Assembly: GCA_026984045.1 (NCBI GenBank)
Contig: JALSSV010000063.1
Coordinates: 62,001-126,000 of the forward strand
Direction: 5' to 3'
Source: Chromatiales bacterium
GTDB taxonomy: Bacteria; Pseudomonadota; Gammaproteobacteria; UBA6429; Thiohalophilaceae
DNA length: 64,000 bases
Part shown: positions 1-13,191 of the stretch, piece by piece
How positions within the stretch are numbered: the first letter of the stretch is position 1
Layout: every line of letters starts with the position of its first letter
Position numbers and translations under genes: made by a program
Notes under the pieces: model-generated
What the model saw: only the letters and a program-made list of their open reading frames with translations
The model's database searches: none
Told to the model about the DNA's origin: nothing

Positions 1-1205
1 CAGGGAGGCACACGCCATTCCTGGAGCAGTTTCTTCAGGGCATGATGGTATTCACCCCGTCCCGCCGGGCGCAGGCGCTCGCCGCCCCGGCGGAATTCGA
101 TGCGGATATCCTCCCGTCCGCGCAGATCGGCGCGCAGACCCTCGCCCGTGATCTCGCGCACCGCCAGACAGCGGCCATCACCGAGCCGCAGGGGCTGACG
201 CAAATCCCAGGGCTGCGCGGACGGCCTGGCCGGCAGCGTCTCCGGCAACAGCCAGAGCCTGCCGTCATGACGCCGGATCCGGGCGCCGGGCCAGCGGACC
301 TCGGGCATGGCGTCAGGGGCGGCGGTCAGCACCTCTTCCAGGATCCGTTGCAGGTGCCGGGCATCGGGCAGCGGCCGGGCGTTGATCCGGCCGATCCAGT
401 AGCGCAACAGGCGCCGCTGCCTGGCCGCCGGCAGAGCCCGGAGTGCAGCCACGGCGATCCGATCGGGCGACGTTTCGGCCTGGCTTGCCCAGTCGGCCGC
501 CGCCTGCATGGCCAGATCATCGGCGGCCTCCCGCTGCAGGCGGGCGCCCCGCGCCAGCGCGGCATCGGCCGCCGGCCAGCGCGAACGCAGGCGCGGCAGA
601 ATCTCGTGGCGCAGGAAGTTGCGATCGGGATCGGTGCCGGCATTGGCCGGATCCTCGATCCACTCGAGCCCTTCCCGTCGAGCCCAGGCCTGCAGTTCGG
701 CGCGGGTGAAGTCCAGCAGGGGCCGGTACAGCCGGCCCGCCCCCAGCGGCCGGGAAACGGGCATGCCGGCCAGCCCCTCGGGGCCGGCGCCGCGCAGCAG
801 GCGCAGCAGCACCGTCTCGGCCTGATCGTCACGGTGATGGGCCAGGAACAGATGGTCACCCGCTCGCAGGACGCCGGCAAAGGCGGCGTAGCGCGCCTCG
901 CGGGCGCGCGCTTCCGGGCTCTCACCCGGGGCGGGCGCGGCATCCACTTCGATGACCCGGCAAGGGACCCCGCACGCCGCGGCGAAGCGCTGGCAATGGG
1001 CCGCCCAGGCGGCGGATTCGGGATGCAGGCGGTGATCGACGTGCAGGGCCTTGAGGGTGACCCCGGCAGGGCGCAGGCGGCTCAGGGCATGGAGGAGAAC
1101 GGCGGAATCGCAGCCGCCGCTGAAGCCGATCCACCAGCGCCCTTGCCGCGGCAGGGGGGCGAGGGCGGCGTCGAGGCGGCTCAGGCTGAAGCCCGGGCGC
1201 GGCAT
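1..1205 (-). CDS. tilS: tRNA(Ile)-lysidine synthetase, 3' end outside window
   Basis: TilS ligates lysine to C34 of the CAU anticodon of tRNA-Ile2, changing it to an AUA-reading lysidine anticodon. The visible 401 codons start MPRPGFSLSRL and carry the PP-loop ATP site FSGGCDSAVLL at about residues 28-38, followed by HHRDDQAET, typical of the family. Toward the left edge the frame reads KKLLQEWRVPP, a motif near the TilS C terminus, so little is missing. The ATG at 1203-1205 sits one base after the accA stop, so the two are translationally linked. The accA-tilS neighbourhood is a gammaproteobacterial arrangement. Identity is secure; the end is not seen. Confidence 0.95.
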   Translation of the reverse strand, partial: MPRPGFSLSRLDAALAPLPRQGRWWIGFSGGCDSAVLLHALSRLRPAGVTLKALHVDHRLHPESAAWAAHCQRFAAACGVPCRVIEVDAAPAPGESPEARAREARYAAFAGVLRAGDHLFLAHHRDDQAETVLLRLLRGAGPEGLAGMPVSRPLGAGRLYRPLLDFTRAELQAWARREGLEWIEDPANAGTDPDRNFLRHEILPRLRSRWPAADAALARGARLQREAADDLAMQAAADWASQAETSPDRIAVAALRALPAARQRRLLRYWIGRINARPLPDARHLQRILEEVLTAAPDAMPEVRWPGARIRRHDGRLWLLPETLPARPSAQPWDLRQPLRLGDGRCLAVREITGEGLRADLRGREDIRIEFRRGGERLRPAGRGEYHHALKKLLQEWRVPP

Positions 1206-1206
1206 C

Positions 1207-2163
<957 letters not shown>

Positions 2164-2531
2164 GAAAAGGTTCCGGGCATGAATATCAATATCTTACCGG
2201 GCATTCCTCCGGCAATTTGTTAAAATCTGGCACATCTCGGGCAGATTCTATCACTTCCTGTCACGGAACACAGGCCGCGGTTCACGACGGCGCCATCTGG
2301 ACCGACGGCCGGCGCTGCGGGAAGGATTCGATTGGGGGATGCCGGTAAAAGGGGCTTCGGCAAGCCGTCTGCAAATAACGCGGAGGGCGCAGAGACGCAG
2401 AGGACACCGAGTTTCCCCATTTGGTGAATGAGCATGGGCAGGGTTGAATGTCGTGAGATACGTCTCGCCCCCCGAATCACACTCTGCGTCTCCGCGTCCT
2501 CGGTGTGACTTCCACCATCACCGAAAGGAAC
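2164..2531. other. accA-dnaE intergenic gap with an inverted repeat
   Basis: This 368-bp stretch separates the dnaE stop from the accA start and holds no credible gene. Just upstream of accA it is AT-richer (2165-2260), a likely place for the accA promoter, though I cannot fix -35 and -10 boxes. The middle carries an imperfect inverted repeat, annotated separately. Confidence 0.6.
2384..2500. repeat. Imperfect inverted repeat, 19-nt arms
   Basis: The arm at 2384-2402 (agggcgcagagacgcagag) is the reverse complement of 2482-2500 except at two positions, and 79 bases separate them. The purine-rich cgcagagacgcagag wording resembles degenerate intergenic repeats scattered in many proteobacterial genomes. 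Its function is unknown. It could act as an mRNA hairpin between dnaE and accA transcripts. Confidence 0.6.
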
Positions 2532-5996
<3,465 letters not shown>

Positions 5997-6130
5997 GCGA
6001 CAAGTCTGCGGGGGAACGCGGAGCGATGCAATCACTCACCGCCCATACCAAAATATCTATTCTATCCTTGGGCGCATGTCGGTAGCATGGGGCCTTTCCA
6101 GAACCCTTCCAATCCGGGATTGAACAAAAA

Positions 6131-7141
6131 ATGAGCAACCCCACGATCCTCGTCACCGGTGGTGCCGGCTATATCGGTAGCCATGTGGTCAAGCAACTGG
6201 GCGAACAGGGTGAGACGGTCGTCGTTCTCGACAACCTGATCAAGGGGTTTCCCGAGGCCGTGACTCATGGCCAGCTGGTGGTTGGCGACACGGGAGATCG
6301 GGAGCTGGTATCACGCCTGCTCGCCGAACACCGGGTGGACACCATCATGCACTTCGCGGCCCACACCGTGGTGCCCGAGTCGGTAGCCAACCCCCTGAAA
6401 TACTACGGCAACAACACCTGCAACACGCGCAATCTCCTCGAATGCGCACAGAAGGCCGGGGTACGCCACTTCATCTTCTCCTCCACGGCCGCCGTCTACG
6501 GCATGCCCGAGGCCGAGCGGATCACCGAGGAGACCCCCACCGCCCCCATCAATGCCTACGGCACTTCCAAGCTCATGTCGGAATGGATGCTGCGGGATCT
6601 GTCGGCCATCTCCGATCTGCGCCACGTGAGTCTGCGCTATTTCAACGTGGCCGGCTCCGATCCGGAAGGCCGGATTGGCCAGTCCACCCCGGGCGCCACG
6701 CTGCTGACCAAGGTGGCCTGCGAGGCGGTGGTGGGCAAGCGCAGCCATGTTTCCATCTTCGGCACGGACTATCCCACCCCGGACGGGACTGGCGTTCGCG
6801 ACTACATCCATGTCACGGACCTGGCCGACGCCCACATCCGGGCCCTGCACTATCTACGCGCCGGCGGGGAATCGGTTACCCTCAACTGCGGTTACGGCCA
6901 TGGCTACAGCGTACGGGAAATCCTCGCCATGGTGCGGGAGGTCAGCGGGGTGGACTTCCCCATTCGCGAGGAGGCGCGACGTGCCGGCGATCCGGCCTTC
7001 CTGATCGCCGCGGCCGATCGCATCCGCGCGGTGCTGGGCTGGGAACCCCGTTACGACGATCTGCGCCGCATCGTGGAAACGGCCCTGAACTGGGAATACA
7101 AGCTGGCCGCCGGGGAAGGTTACGCCCGGCGCAGCGCCTGA
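6131..7141 (+). CDS. galE: UDP-glucose/UDP-hexose 4-epimerase
   Basis: This extended short-chain dehydrogenase interconverts UDP-glucose and UDP-galactose, or the N-acetyl forms, for surface polysaccharide. The 336-residue protein has the NAD-binding motif TGGAGYIGS at residues 9-17, the SSTAAVYG segment, and the catalytic YxxxK at Y143 and K147 (YGTSK). The length fits GalE. The ATG lacks a clear Shine-Dalgarno sequence, being preceded by an A-run. It sits between dnaE and rnhB, where many relatives have no insert, together with an ExeA-like ATPase. Whether it favours the N-acetylated sugar cannot be read from sequence. If it does, it could help supply UDP-GalNAc for Pel, since no pelX epimerase is present in the pel cluster. 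Confidence 0.9.
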   Translation: MSNPTILVTGGAGYIGSHVVKQLGEQGETVVVLDNLIKGFPEAVTHGQLVVGDTGDRELVSRLLAEHRVDTIMHFAAHTVVPESVANPLKYYGNNTCNTRNLLECAQKAGVRHFIFSSTAAVYGMPEAERITEETPTAPINAYGTSKLMSEWMLRDLSAISDLRHVSLRYFNVAGSDPEGRIGQSTPGATLLTKVACEAVVGKRSHVSIFGTDYPTPDGTGVRDYIHVTDLADAHIRALHYLRAGGESVTLNCGYGHGYSVREILAMVREVSGVDFPIREEARRAGDPAFLIAAADRIRAVLGWEPRYDDLRRIVETALNWEYKLAAGEGYARRSA

Positions 7142-7266
7142 GCAGGCATCGTCGGAACCTTGCTACGCCCGACGAGTCACAACATCGAAAGCCGGTTGTT
7201 GTAACCTCCAACAGGCTGCCAACGCATCCCCGAACCCGCGCGATTACCAAGACAACGACACGTACC

Positions 7267-8232
7267 ATGTATCTCGAACATTTCCAGTTCCAGGAAGAAC
7301 CCTTCCGGCTCACGCCGAACCCTCACTATCTCTACCTCAGCAACAAGCACGCCAAGGCCAAGACCTACCTGGACTTCGCCATCTGGAACCGGGACGGCTT
7401 TGCGGTTATCACCGGCGAGATCGGCTCGGGCAAGACCACCGTCCTCAACAAGGTGCTGTCGGAGGTGGACGAGGACGTTATCGTCTGCAAGATCCACCAT
7501 ACCCTGCTGAACGAGATCGAGCTGCTCAAGGCCGTGCTCATGAATCTGGGGATCCGGTTCGAGGGTCATGACAAGGTGGAGATGATCAACTCCCTCACCG
7601 AGTTCCTGCTCGAACAGTATCTGGAAGGCCGGCGGGTGCTATTGGTGATCGACGAGGCCCAGAATCTCAGCCCCAAGGCGCTGGAAGAGTTGCGGCTGAT
7701 GTCCGGTCTCGAATACGAATACGAAAAGCTGATCAACATCATCCTGGTCGGCCAACCGGATCTGAAGATCCTGCTCGAAAGCAAGCCTCTGGAGCAGCTC
7801 ACCCAGCGCATCCGCCTGAAATTCCATCTTCGCGCCCTGACGGAAGAGGAAACGGCCGCCTACATCCGACACCGCCTTGAAACGGCCGGCGCGCGGGATC
7901 TGGATATCTTTCCAAACGACCTGATGCCCATCCTCTACCGCTATACCGGCGGGATCCCCCGCCTCATCAACATTCTCTGTGACACGGCCCTGATCATCGC
8001 CTTCGCGGAGGGTCGCAAGCATGTGGATCGGGACATCCTCAAGGAAGCCATCAAGGAACTGCAGTGGGTCACCTACAAGCGGCGCAAGGCCAAATTGCGC
8101 AAGCCCCGCCAGGCACAACGCCAGCGGCATGAAACGAACCCGCATCTGGGCAAGTTCGACGGCCTGCCCCTGGACATCGACCTGGCCGCGATCAGTGACG
8201 AAGACGCGGCCGAGCCAACCGACAAGGAATGA
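7267..8232 (+). CDS. ExeA/GspA-family AAA ATPase
   Basis: The 321-residue protein has an AAA fold with Walker A GEIGSGKTT (K56) and Walker B LLVIDEAQ (D129, E130), followed by the sensor region and the GGIPRLINILCDTAL segment typical of ExeA, MshM and XrtA-associated ATPases. These proteins assist secretion-system or polysaccharide assembly, often with a peptidoglycan-binding partner. Here there is no C-terminal peptidoglycan-binding domain and no exeB-like neighbour. The C terminus instead ends in a basic stretch (about residues 278-290) and an acidic tail. The ATG at 7267 gives a canonical start (MYLEHFQFQEEPFRLTPNPH). The substrate system is unknown. It follows the galE-like gene after 125 bp and is probably transcribed with it. 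Confidence 0.85.
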   Translation: MYLEHFQFQEEPFRLTPNPHYLYLSNKHAKAKTYLDFAIWNRDGFAVITGEIGSGKTTVLNKVLSEVDEDVIVCKIHHTLLNEIELLKAVLMNLGIRFEGHDKVEMINSLTEFLLEQYLEGRRVLLVIDEAQNLSPKALEELRLMSGLEYEYEKLINIILVGQPDLKILLESKPLEQLTQRIRLKFHLRALTEEETAAYIRHRLETAGARDLDIFPNDLMPILYRYTGGIPRLINILCDTALIIAFAEGRKHVDRDILKEAIKELQWVTYKRRKAKLRKPRQAQRQRHETNPHLGKFDGLPLDIDLAAISDEDAAEPTDKE

Positions 8233-8410
8233 ATCGCCGCTTCGAATTTCCGTGCCTGTGGTGAGAGGCGTGAAGATGCCTCAACCGGCTGTTGAAAAAC
8301 GCCGTTTTTCGGCAGCCTGTGTGCAGTGCGGGAGGCATCGCCGTTTTCAGTGACGCCAGATCATTGAAAACGGGAAGGAACGGAAAACCGCGTTTCCGTT
8401 GCCGGGTGGG

Positions 8411-8433
8411 AAAAGCCCAGGGAGGGGCTTTTT
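8411..8433. terminator. Bidirectional intrinsic terminator
   Basis: The stem aaaagccc (8411-8418) pairs with gggctttt (8425-8432) around a 6-base loop, with T-runs on both strands. It lies between the converging ExeA-like ATPase gene (ends 8232) and HNH gene (ends 8482), where a two-way terminator is expected. Confidence 0.75.
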
Positions 8434-8462
8434 CCACAGTCGGTGGAAGACCGCCCGGATGG

Positions 8463-8477
8463 ATCCGGAACAGCGAT
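8463..8477. repeat. 15-bp repeat shared with 30353-30367
   Basis: The word atccggaacagcgat occurs identically here and at 30353-30367. In both places it lies immediately 3' of a minus-strand gene, 4 bases from the HNH stop and directly abutting the EamA stop. Related words occur at 35627-35647 and 35711-35732. Confidence 0.55.
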
Positions 8478-8481
8478 GGGA

Positions 8482-9027
8482 TCAGTGGCGGATCTGCATT
8501 TTCAGGAACGCCATCTGATCGCCCAGGATGCGGCGATTCTTCAGCAGCAGGTATTCGGCCAGATTGGGGATGTAGGGCACGGCCAGCAGGGGCATCCCGG
8601 CTTCGTCGGGGGTGCGGTTGCCCTTGCGGGCGTTGCAGCGCCGGCAGGCGGTGACCACGTTGCTCCAGCAATCGATGCCACCCCGGGACAGGGGCACGAC
8701 GTGGTCTCGGGTCAGTTCCTTGGCCCGGTGGGGTTTTCCGCAATACAGGCACAGGAGCTGATCCCGCAGGAACAGTTCGGTGTTGTTGAGCGGTGGCACC
8801 AGGGACAGCTGGCGGCGGAACTCGCCCCGGACGGCGATGATGGAGTTGATTTCCAGGCGGCTGCGTTCCCCATCGCGCCGCCGGATGCCGCCGGTGAGGG
8901 AAAAGCTGTGCTCCCCTGCCGTCCAGGCCACCCGCTCCCGGGCATAGAGGCAGGCCGCTTCCTGCCAGTCGATCCACTTGACCGGTTGGCCGGTGACATC
9001 GAGGCGCAGGATGAGCGGAATGGACAT
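8482..9027 (-). CDS. HNH endonuclease family protein
   Basis: The 181-residue protein has a clear HNH zinc-finger nuclease core: CLYCGK, then RDHVVPLSRGG with the catalytic histidine, then the asparagine and second CxxC in NVVTACRRCNARKGNR. Stand-alone proteins of this size and motif order are widespread in bacteria and their biological role is not defined. It starts 20 bp after the rnhB stop on the same strand, so the two are likely co-transcribed, which hints at nucleic-acid maintenance. No methylase or restriction partner is nearby, so a restriction-modification role is not supported. Confidence 0.9.
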   Translation of the reverse strand: MSIPLILRLDVTGQPVKWIDWQEAACLYARERVAWTAGEHSFSLTGGIRRRDGERSRLEINSIIAVRGEFRRQLSLVPPLNNTELFLRDQLLCLYCGKPHRAKELTRDHVVPLSRGGIDCWSNVVTACRRCNARKGNRTPDEAGMPLLAVPYIPNLAEYLLLKNRRILGDQMAFLKMQIRH

Positions 9028-9047
9028 GGGGCTTCCTCAGGCGGTTC

Positions 9048-9632
9048 TCATGATTCATTGGTCTCCAGTAGCCGGCGCACCGGTCCGAAACTGCGCCGGT
9101 GCACGGGGCTGACGCCATGTTCGGCCAGGGCCTGGAGATGCACCCGGGTGGGATAGCCCTTGTGCCGGGCGAACTGGTACTGGGGATAACATTCGTCGAG
9201 AGCGAGCATCTCCTTGTCCCGGGTGACCTTGGCCAGGATGGAGGCGGCGCTGATGGCTGGCACCGTGGCATCGCCCCTGACGATGGCTTCGGCGGGGCAG
9301 TCCAGTTCGGGACAGCGGTTGCCGTCGATGAGAGCCCGCCGGGGTCGCACCGTCAGGCCGTCCACCGCCCGGCGCATGGCCAGCAGGGAAGCCTGGAGAA
9401 TGTTGAGCCGATCGATTTCGTCCACCTCGGCACGGCCGATGGCCCAGGCGATGGCCACCTGGCGGATCTGCGTGGCCAGGGCTTCTCGGCGCGCCTCGCT
9501 CAGTTGCTTGGAATCGGCCAGGCCGTCGAGTCCGTGCCCGTCGGGGAGAATGACGGCGGCGGCGATCACCGGGCCGGCCAGGGGCCCTCGCCCTGCCTCG
9601 TCCACGCCTGCCGTACCCTTTCCGCCGACCAC
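9048..9632 (-). CDS. rnhB: Ribonuclease HII
   Basis: RNase HII removes ribonucleotides from DNA-RNA hybrids. The acidic active site is visible in [14 protein letters not shown] near the N terminus (the DEAGRGPL signature), with further aspartates in LADSKQLS and ALIDGN and the later [11 protein letters not shown] chose a GTG start at 9630-9632, because it has a GGGAGG ribosome-binding site 4-5 bases upstream and gives 194 residues, close to the 198 of E. coli. The longer frame from 9761 would add 43 residues unlike the family and leave little room for the divergent promoter. The conserved order lpxA-lpxB-rnhB-dnaE is kept here except that lpxB is inverted. Confidence 0.95.
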   Translation of the reverse strand: MVGGKGTAGVDEAGRGPLAGPVIAAAVILPDGHGLDGLADSKQLSEARREALATQIRQVAIAWAIGRAEVDEIDRLNILQASLLAMRRAVDGLTVRPRRALIDGNRCPELDCPAEAIVRGDATVPAISAASILAKVTRDKEMLALDECYPQYQFARHKGYPTRVHLQALAEHGVSPVHRRSFGPVRRLLETNES

Positions 9633-9658
9633 CCTGCCTCCCGTTGGTATCCGTTTGA

Positions 9659-9686
9659 TTGTAAGGCGGTTAAATGAGACTATTAT
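9659..9686 (+). promoter_or_regulatory. Candidate sigma-70 promoter for the gnnA-like operon
   Basis: A -35-like TTGTAA (9659-9664, 4 of 6) and a -10-like TATTAT (9681-9686, 5 of 6) are separated by 16 bases. They lie about 95 bases before the ATG at 9781, between divergent rnhB and the dehydrogenase gene. This is pattern matching only. Confidence 0.4.
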
Positions 9687-9780
9687 GACCGCCAGTTTCC
9701 TACATTCAGGGCACGGCCACAAGCCACGAAACGTGGACTGTGCGCATTTTTTGACCAACATTCCACACGGATCCCGCCAG

Positions 9781-10719
9781 ATGTCCAGACTCCGAACGGC
9801 CGTGGTCGGCGTGGGCTACCTCGGCCGCTTCCACGCGCAGAAATATGCCGCCCTCGACGACGCGGAACTGATTGCCGTCTGCGATACCAGCGACGAGGCC
9901 GCCCGCCGCGTTGCCGATGAACTTTCCACCCGGGCCATCGACGACTATCGCGAACTGCCCGAACAGGTCGATGCCGTGAGTATCGTGGTCCCCACCCAGA
10001 AGCATTACGAGGTGGCGCGACACTTCCTCGATGCCGGGGTGCATGTGCTGCTGGAAAAGCCCATCACCTCGAGTCTCGAACAGGGCCGCGAACTGGTGGA
10101 TCTGGCCCGGAAACGGGGCGTGGTGTTCCAGGTTGGGCATCTGGAGCGATTCAATCCGGCGGTGGTGGCCCTGGCCGACGTGCTCGAGCGGCCCAGGTTC
10201 ATCGAATCCCACCGCATTGCCCCCTTCAATCCCCGTGGTGCCGACGTCAACGTGGTACTGGATCTGATGATCCACGACATCGACATCATCCTCGATTTCG
10301 TGCGTTCGCCGGTCACCGAGATCCGCGCCAACGGGGTGCCGGTACTCTCCCGGGACACCGACGTGGCCAATGCGCGCCTGCAGTTCGAGAACGGTTGCGT
10401 GGCCAACGTCACCGCCAGCCGGGTGAGCCTCAAGAGCGAGCGCAAGATGCGCATCTTCCAGGACGACGCCTACCTGACCATCGACTTCCAGAACAAGACC
10501 CTCGGCGTGCACCGGCGCGGGGAGGGGGAAATGTTCCCCGGCATACCCGAAATCGACAGCCAGGAAATGGAATTCGAACAGGGCGACGCCCTGCTGGCCG
10601 AAATCCGCGCCTTTCTCGACAGCATCCGACAAGGCAAGCCACCGGTGGTCAGCGGCGAGGACGGTCTGCGGGCCCTCGAGACGGCCTTTACCATCACCGA
10701 CATTCTCGGCCGGACCTGA
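9781..10719 (+). CDS. gnnA: Gfo/Idh/MocA dehydrogenase, probable UDP-GlcNAc 3-dehydrogenase
   Basis: The 312-residue protein has an N-terminal Rossmann fold ([15 protein letters not shown]), the family signature LLEKPIT with K93, and the GHLERFNP segment. Together with the next gene it matches the GnnA-GnnB pair. GnnA oxidises the 3-hydroxyl of UDP-GlcNAc with NAD, and GnnB aminates the ketone to give the 2,3-diamino sugar used for lipid A with four amide-linked primary chains. In Acidithiobacillus ferrooxidans that pair lies between lpxA and lpxB, and here the order dehydrogenase-aminotransferase-lpxB followed by convergent lpxA is equivalent. Alternatives are WlbA/WbpB-type enzymes for O-antigen sugars. 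Family identity is certain; substrate is inferred from context. The ATG is followed 31 bp after the stop by the aminotransferase. Confidence 0.78.
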   Translation: MSRLRTAVVGVGYLGRFHAQKYAALDDAELIAVCDTSDEAARRVADELSTRAIDDYRELPEQVDAVSIVVPTQKHYEVARHFLDAGVHVLLEKPITSSLEQGRELVDLARKRGVVFQVGHLERFNPAVVALADVLERPRFIESHRIAPFNPRGADVNVVLDLMIHDIDIILDFVRSPVTEIRANGVPVLSRDTDVANARLQFENGCVANVTASRVSLKSERKMRIFQDDAYLTIDFQNKTLGVHRRGEGEMFPGIPEIDSQEMEFEQGDALLAEIRAFLDSIRQGKPPVVSGEDGLRALETAFTITDILGRT

Positions 10720-10750
10720 AACGGCCGCCCAGCAAGCAGGAGTCGAAACG

Positions 10751-11842
10751 ATGATTCCCATGGTGGATCTGAAAAACCAGTACCAGCGTCTCAAGGCGGA
10801 AATCGACGCCGAACTGGCCGGAGTGCTGGAGAGCACCCATTTCATCCTCGGGCCCAACGTGCAGGCCTTCGAGCAGGAAGCGGCCGAGTATCTCGGCGTG
10901 AAACACGCCATCGGCTGCGCCTCTGGCACCGATGCGCTGCATCTGGCGCTGCGGGCCGCCGGCATCGGCCCCGGTGACGAGGTCATCACGCCCGCCTTCA
11001 CCTTCATTGCCACCGCCGAGGCCATCCGCTACGTGGGCGCCACGCCGGTGTTCGTGGACATCCGGCCCGACACCTTCAACCTCGACGCGGATCAGGTGGC
11101 CGCCGCCATCAGCGAGCGGACCCGCGCCCTCCTCCCGGTCCACCTGTTCGGCCAGCCCGCCGACATGCCGGCGCTCATGGCGCTGGCCGAGAAGCACGAT
11201 CTGAAAGTCATCGAGGACTGCGCCCAGTCCTTCGGCGCCGACATCGACGGCCGCATGACCGGCGGCATCGGCCTGGCCGGCTGTCACAGCTTCTTCCCCA
11301 GCAAGAACCTCGGCGCCTATGGCGACGGCGGCATGGTCACCACCAACGACGACGCCCTGGCCGAACACCTGCGCAGCCTGCGCAACCACGGCAGCAAGGT
11401 GCGTTACCACCACGACGAGATCGGCTACAACTCGCGGCTGGACGAGATGCAGGCGGCGATCCTGCGGGTGAAGCTGCGCCACATCGACGAGTTCAACCAG
11501 GGCCGGCGGCGGGCCGCCCACGCCTACAGCGAGGCCCTGAAGGACGTGGTCACGCCACCGGTGGAAGACGGCCTCGGGACCCATGTCTATCACCAGTACA
11601 CCCTGCTCTCGGAGCGGCGTGACGACATCCAGAAGGCCCTACAGGCGGCGGACATCGCCTGCGCCATCTACTATCCCATCCCCCTGCATCAGCAGAAGGT
11701 CTTTGCCGACGAATGCGCGGGGCTCTCGCTGCCGGTCACCGAAGACGTGAGCCGCCGTTGCCTGTCTCTGCCCATTTTCCCGGAGCTGGCCGACGCGCAG
11801 ATCGAGACGATCGTTTCGACCATCCACCAGGTCTTCGTCTGA
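10751..11842 (+). CDS. gnnB: DegT/DnrJ/EryC1 aminotransferase, probable GnnB
   Basis: This is a 363-residue PLP-dependent sugar aminotransferase. The Schiff-base lysine is K185 in FFPSKNLGAYGDGG, and the cofactor-binding ASGTDALHLAL and EDCAQSFGA segments are present. The proposed reaction is transfer of the glutamate amino group to the 3-keto sugar made by the preceding dehydrogenase, yielding UDP-GlcNAc3N for LpxA. The start ATG has an AGGAG site upstream. lpxB begins 7 bases after its stop, so all three genes form one operon; this linkage to lpxB is the main reason for a lipid A assignment over an O-antigen one. Confidence 0.78.
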   Translation: MIPMVDLKNQYQRLKAEIDAELAGVLESTHFILGPNVQAFEQEAAEYLGVKHAIGCASGTDALHLALRAAGIGPGDEVITPAFTFIATAEAIRYVGATPVFVDIRPDTFNLDADQVAAAISERTRALLPVHLFGQPADMPALMALAEKHDLKVIEDCAQSFGADIDGRMTGGIGLAGCHSFFPSKNLGAYGDGGMVTTNDDALAEHLRSLRNHGSKVRYHHDEIGYNSRLDEMQAAILRVKLRHIDEFNQGRRRAAHAYSEALKDVVTPPVEDGLGTHVYHQYTLLSERRDDIQKALQAADIACAIYYPIPLHQQKVFADECAGLSLPVTEDVSRRCLSLPIFPELADAQIETIVSTIHQVFV

Positions 11843-11849
11843 GATCGCA

Positions 11850-13004
11850 ATGCCGGAAATCCTGATCGTCGCCGGCGAAGCCTCGGGCGATCTGCACGCC
11901 GCCCACATCGTGCGTGGCGTGCGCGAGCACCGGCCCGACGTGCGCTTCTACGGCATCGGCGGGAAGGACATGCGCGCCGCCGGCGCCGAAATCCTGATCG
12001 ACTCGGCCGAGCTGGCGGTCGTCGGCCTCTGGGAAGTGCTGGCCCATCGCAAGACCATCTTCGGCGCCCTCGAACGGATGCAACGCCTGCTGCGTGAACG
12101 GCGTCCCGATCTGATCGTGCTCACCGACTATCCCGACTTCAACCTGCGCCTGGCCAAAACGGCGAAGGCACTGGGGATCCCCGTGCTCTACTACATCAGC
12201 CCACAGGTCTGGGCATGGCGCGAGGGCCGCGTCCGGACCATCCGCGAGCGGGTCGACATGATGGCCGTGGTGTTTCCCTTCGAGGCCGACTTCTATCGCC
12301 GGCACGGCGTGCCGGTGCGCTACGTGGGGCACCCCCTGATCACCGAGGAACGCCCCCTCGAGGGGGATCGTGCCGCCATTCGCGAAAGCTTCGGCCTGGG
12401 TGACACCGATCGGGTACTGGGCCTCTATCCCGGCAGCCGCCGCAGTGAAGTGCGCCGTCTCCTGCCGGTGATCCTGGCCACCGCGGAGCAGATCCGGAAA
12501 ACGCTTCCGGACGTGAAATTCCTCCTCCCGCTGGCCTCGACCCTCAGCGAGACCGATCTCGAACCCTGGCAGGCAGAAATCCGGAATCTCGACATCCCGG
12601 TAATCCGCGATCGCACCCCGGAAGTCACGGTCGCCTGTGACGCCATCGTTACCGTCTCCGGCACCGTGACCCTGGAGATCGCCCTGGCCACGACGCCGAT
12701 GGTCATCATCAACAAGCTGGCCTGGCTCACCTGGCAGATCGTCCGCCGCATGGTGAAGCTCGAACACGTGGGCCTTTGCAACATCGTCGCCGGCGAGCGC
12801 CTGGTACCCGAAAGGCTGCAGCACGAGGCCACGCCGGAGCGCATCGCCGCCGATCTGCTGCCCATGCTGGAGGATGAAAACGTGAACCGGGAGTACCGGC
12901 AGCAGCTGGCTCGGGTACGGGACATCCTCGGCACCCCGCCGGAAGACGGCGACATCGTGGCGCTGACCCTGGCGATGCTGGAAAGGGGAAACAAATCCAC
13001 GTAG
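11850..13004 (+). CDS. lpxB: Lipid-A-disaccharide synthase
   Basis: LpxB condenses UDP-2,3-diacyl-glucosamine with lipid X to form the beta-1,6 disaccharide of lipid A at the inner membrane. The 384-residue GT19 enzyme shows the signatures ILIVAGEASGDLHAAHI at the N terminus and YYISPQVWAWREGR, VFPFEADFYRRHG and GLYPGSRRSEV. The gene is on the plus strand, opposite to lpxA, whereas these two are normally adjacent and co-directional. Its TAG stop (13002-13004) lies inside a REP-like palindrome that begins at 13001, so the repeat supplies the stop codon. Confidence 0.97.
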   Translation: MPEILIVAGEASGDLHAAHIVRGVREHRPDVRFYGIGGKDMRAAGAEILIDSAELAVVGLWEVLAHRKTIFGALERMQRLLRERRPDLIVLTDYPDFNLRLAKTAKALGIPVLYYISPQVWAWREGRVRTIRERVDMMAVVFPFEADFYRRHGVPVRYVGHPLITEERPLEGDRAAIRESFGLGDTDRVLGLYPGSRRSEVRRLLPVILATAEQIRKTLPDVKFLLPLASTLSETDLEPWQAEIRNLDIPVIRDRTPEVTVACDAIVTVSGTVTLEIALATTPMVIINKLAWLTWQIVRRMVKLEHVGLCNIVAGERLVPERLQHEATPERIAADLLPMLEDENVNREYRQQLARVRDILGTPPEDGDIVALTLAMLERGNKST

Positions 13005-13143
13005 GAGCGGTGCCCTCGCCGCGAACAGAAACCAACGAGCGAGGAACGCGCAAGGAAAATCGAAGCCGAAAACAAAACTTTTACTCGTCCCTCATCTCTC
13101 GACACTCGTCCCTTCCTGTTCGCGGCGAGGGCGCCGCTCCTAC
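13001..13143. repeat. REP-like inverted pair between lpxB and lpxA
   Basis: The element gtaggagcggtgccctcg...ccgcgaaca (13001-13027) reappears in inverse orientation at 13117-13143 with one mismatch in the core. About 90 AT-richer bases separate them. Each half is itself a hairpin (GAGCGGnGCCCTCGCCGC type). The pair sits between converging genes, so it may stabilise or end both transcripts. The same family occurs at 29631-29648 and 34958-35019. Confidence 0.8.
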
Positions 13144-13191
13144 CGGGATCTTGTGCAACGATTGCAGGGGGGTGGAACGGCGTGACGTTGT

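Noticed and set aside
8482-9027. Restriction-modification system
   Set aside because: The HNH protein has no methylase or specificity partner in the neighbourhood and is linked to rnhB.
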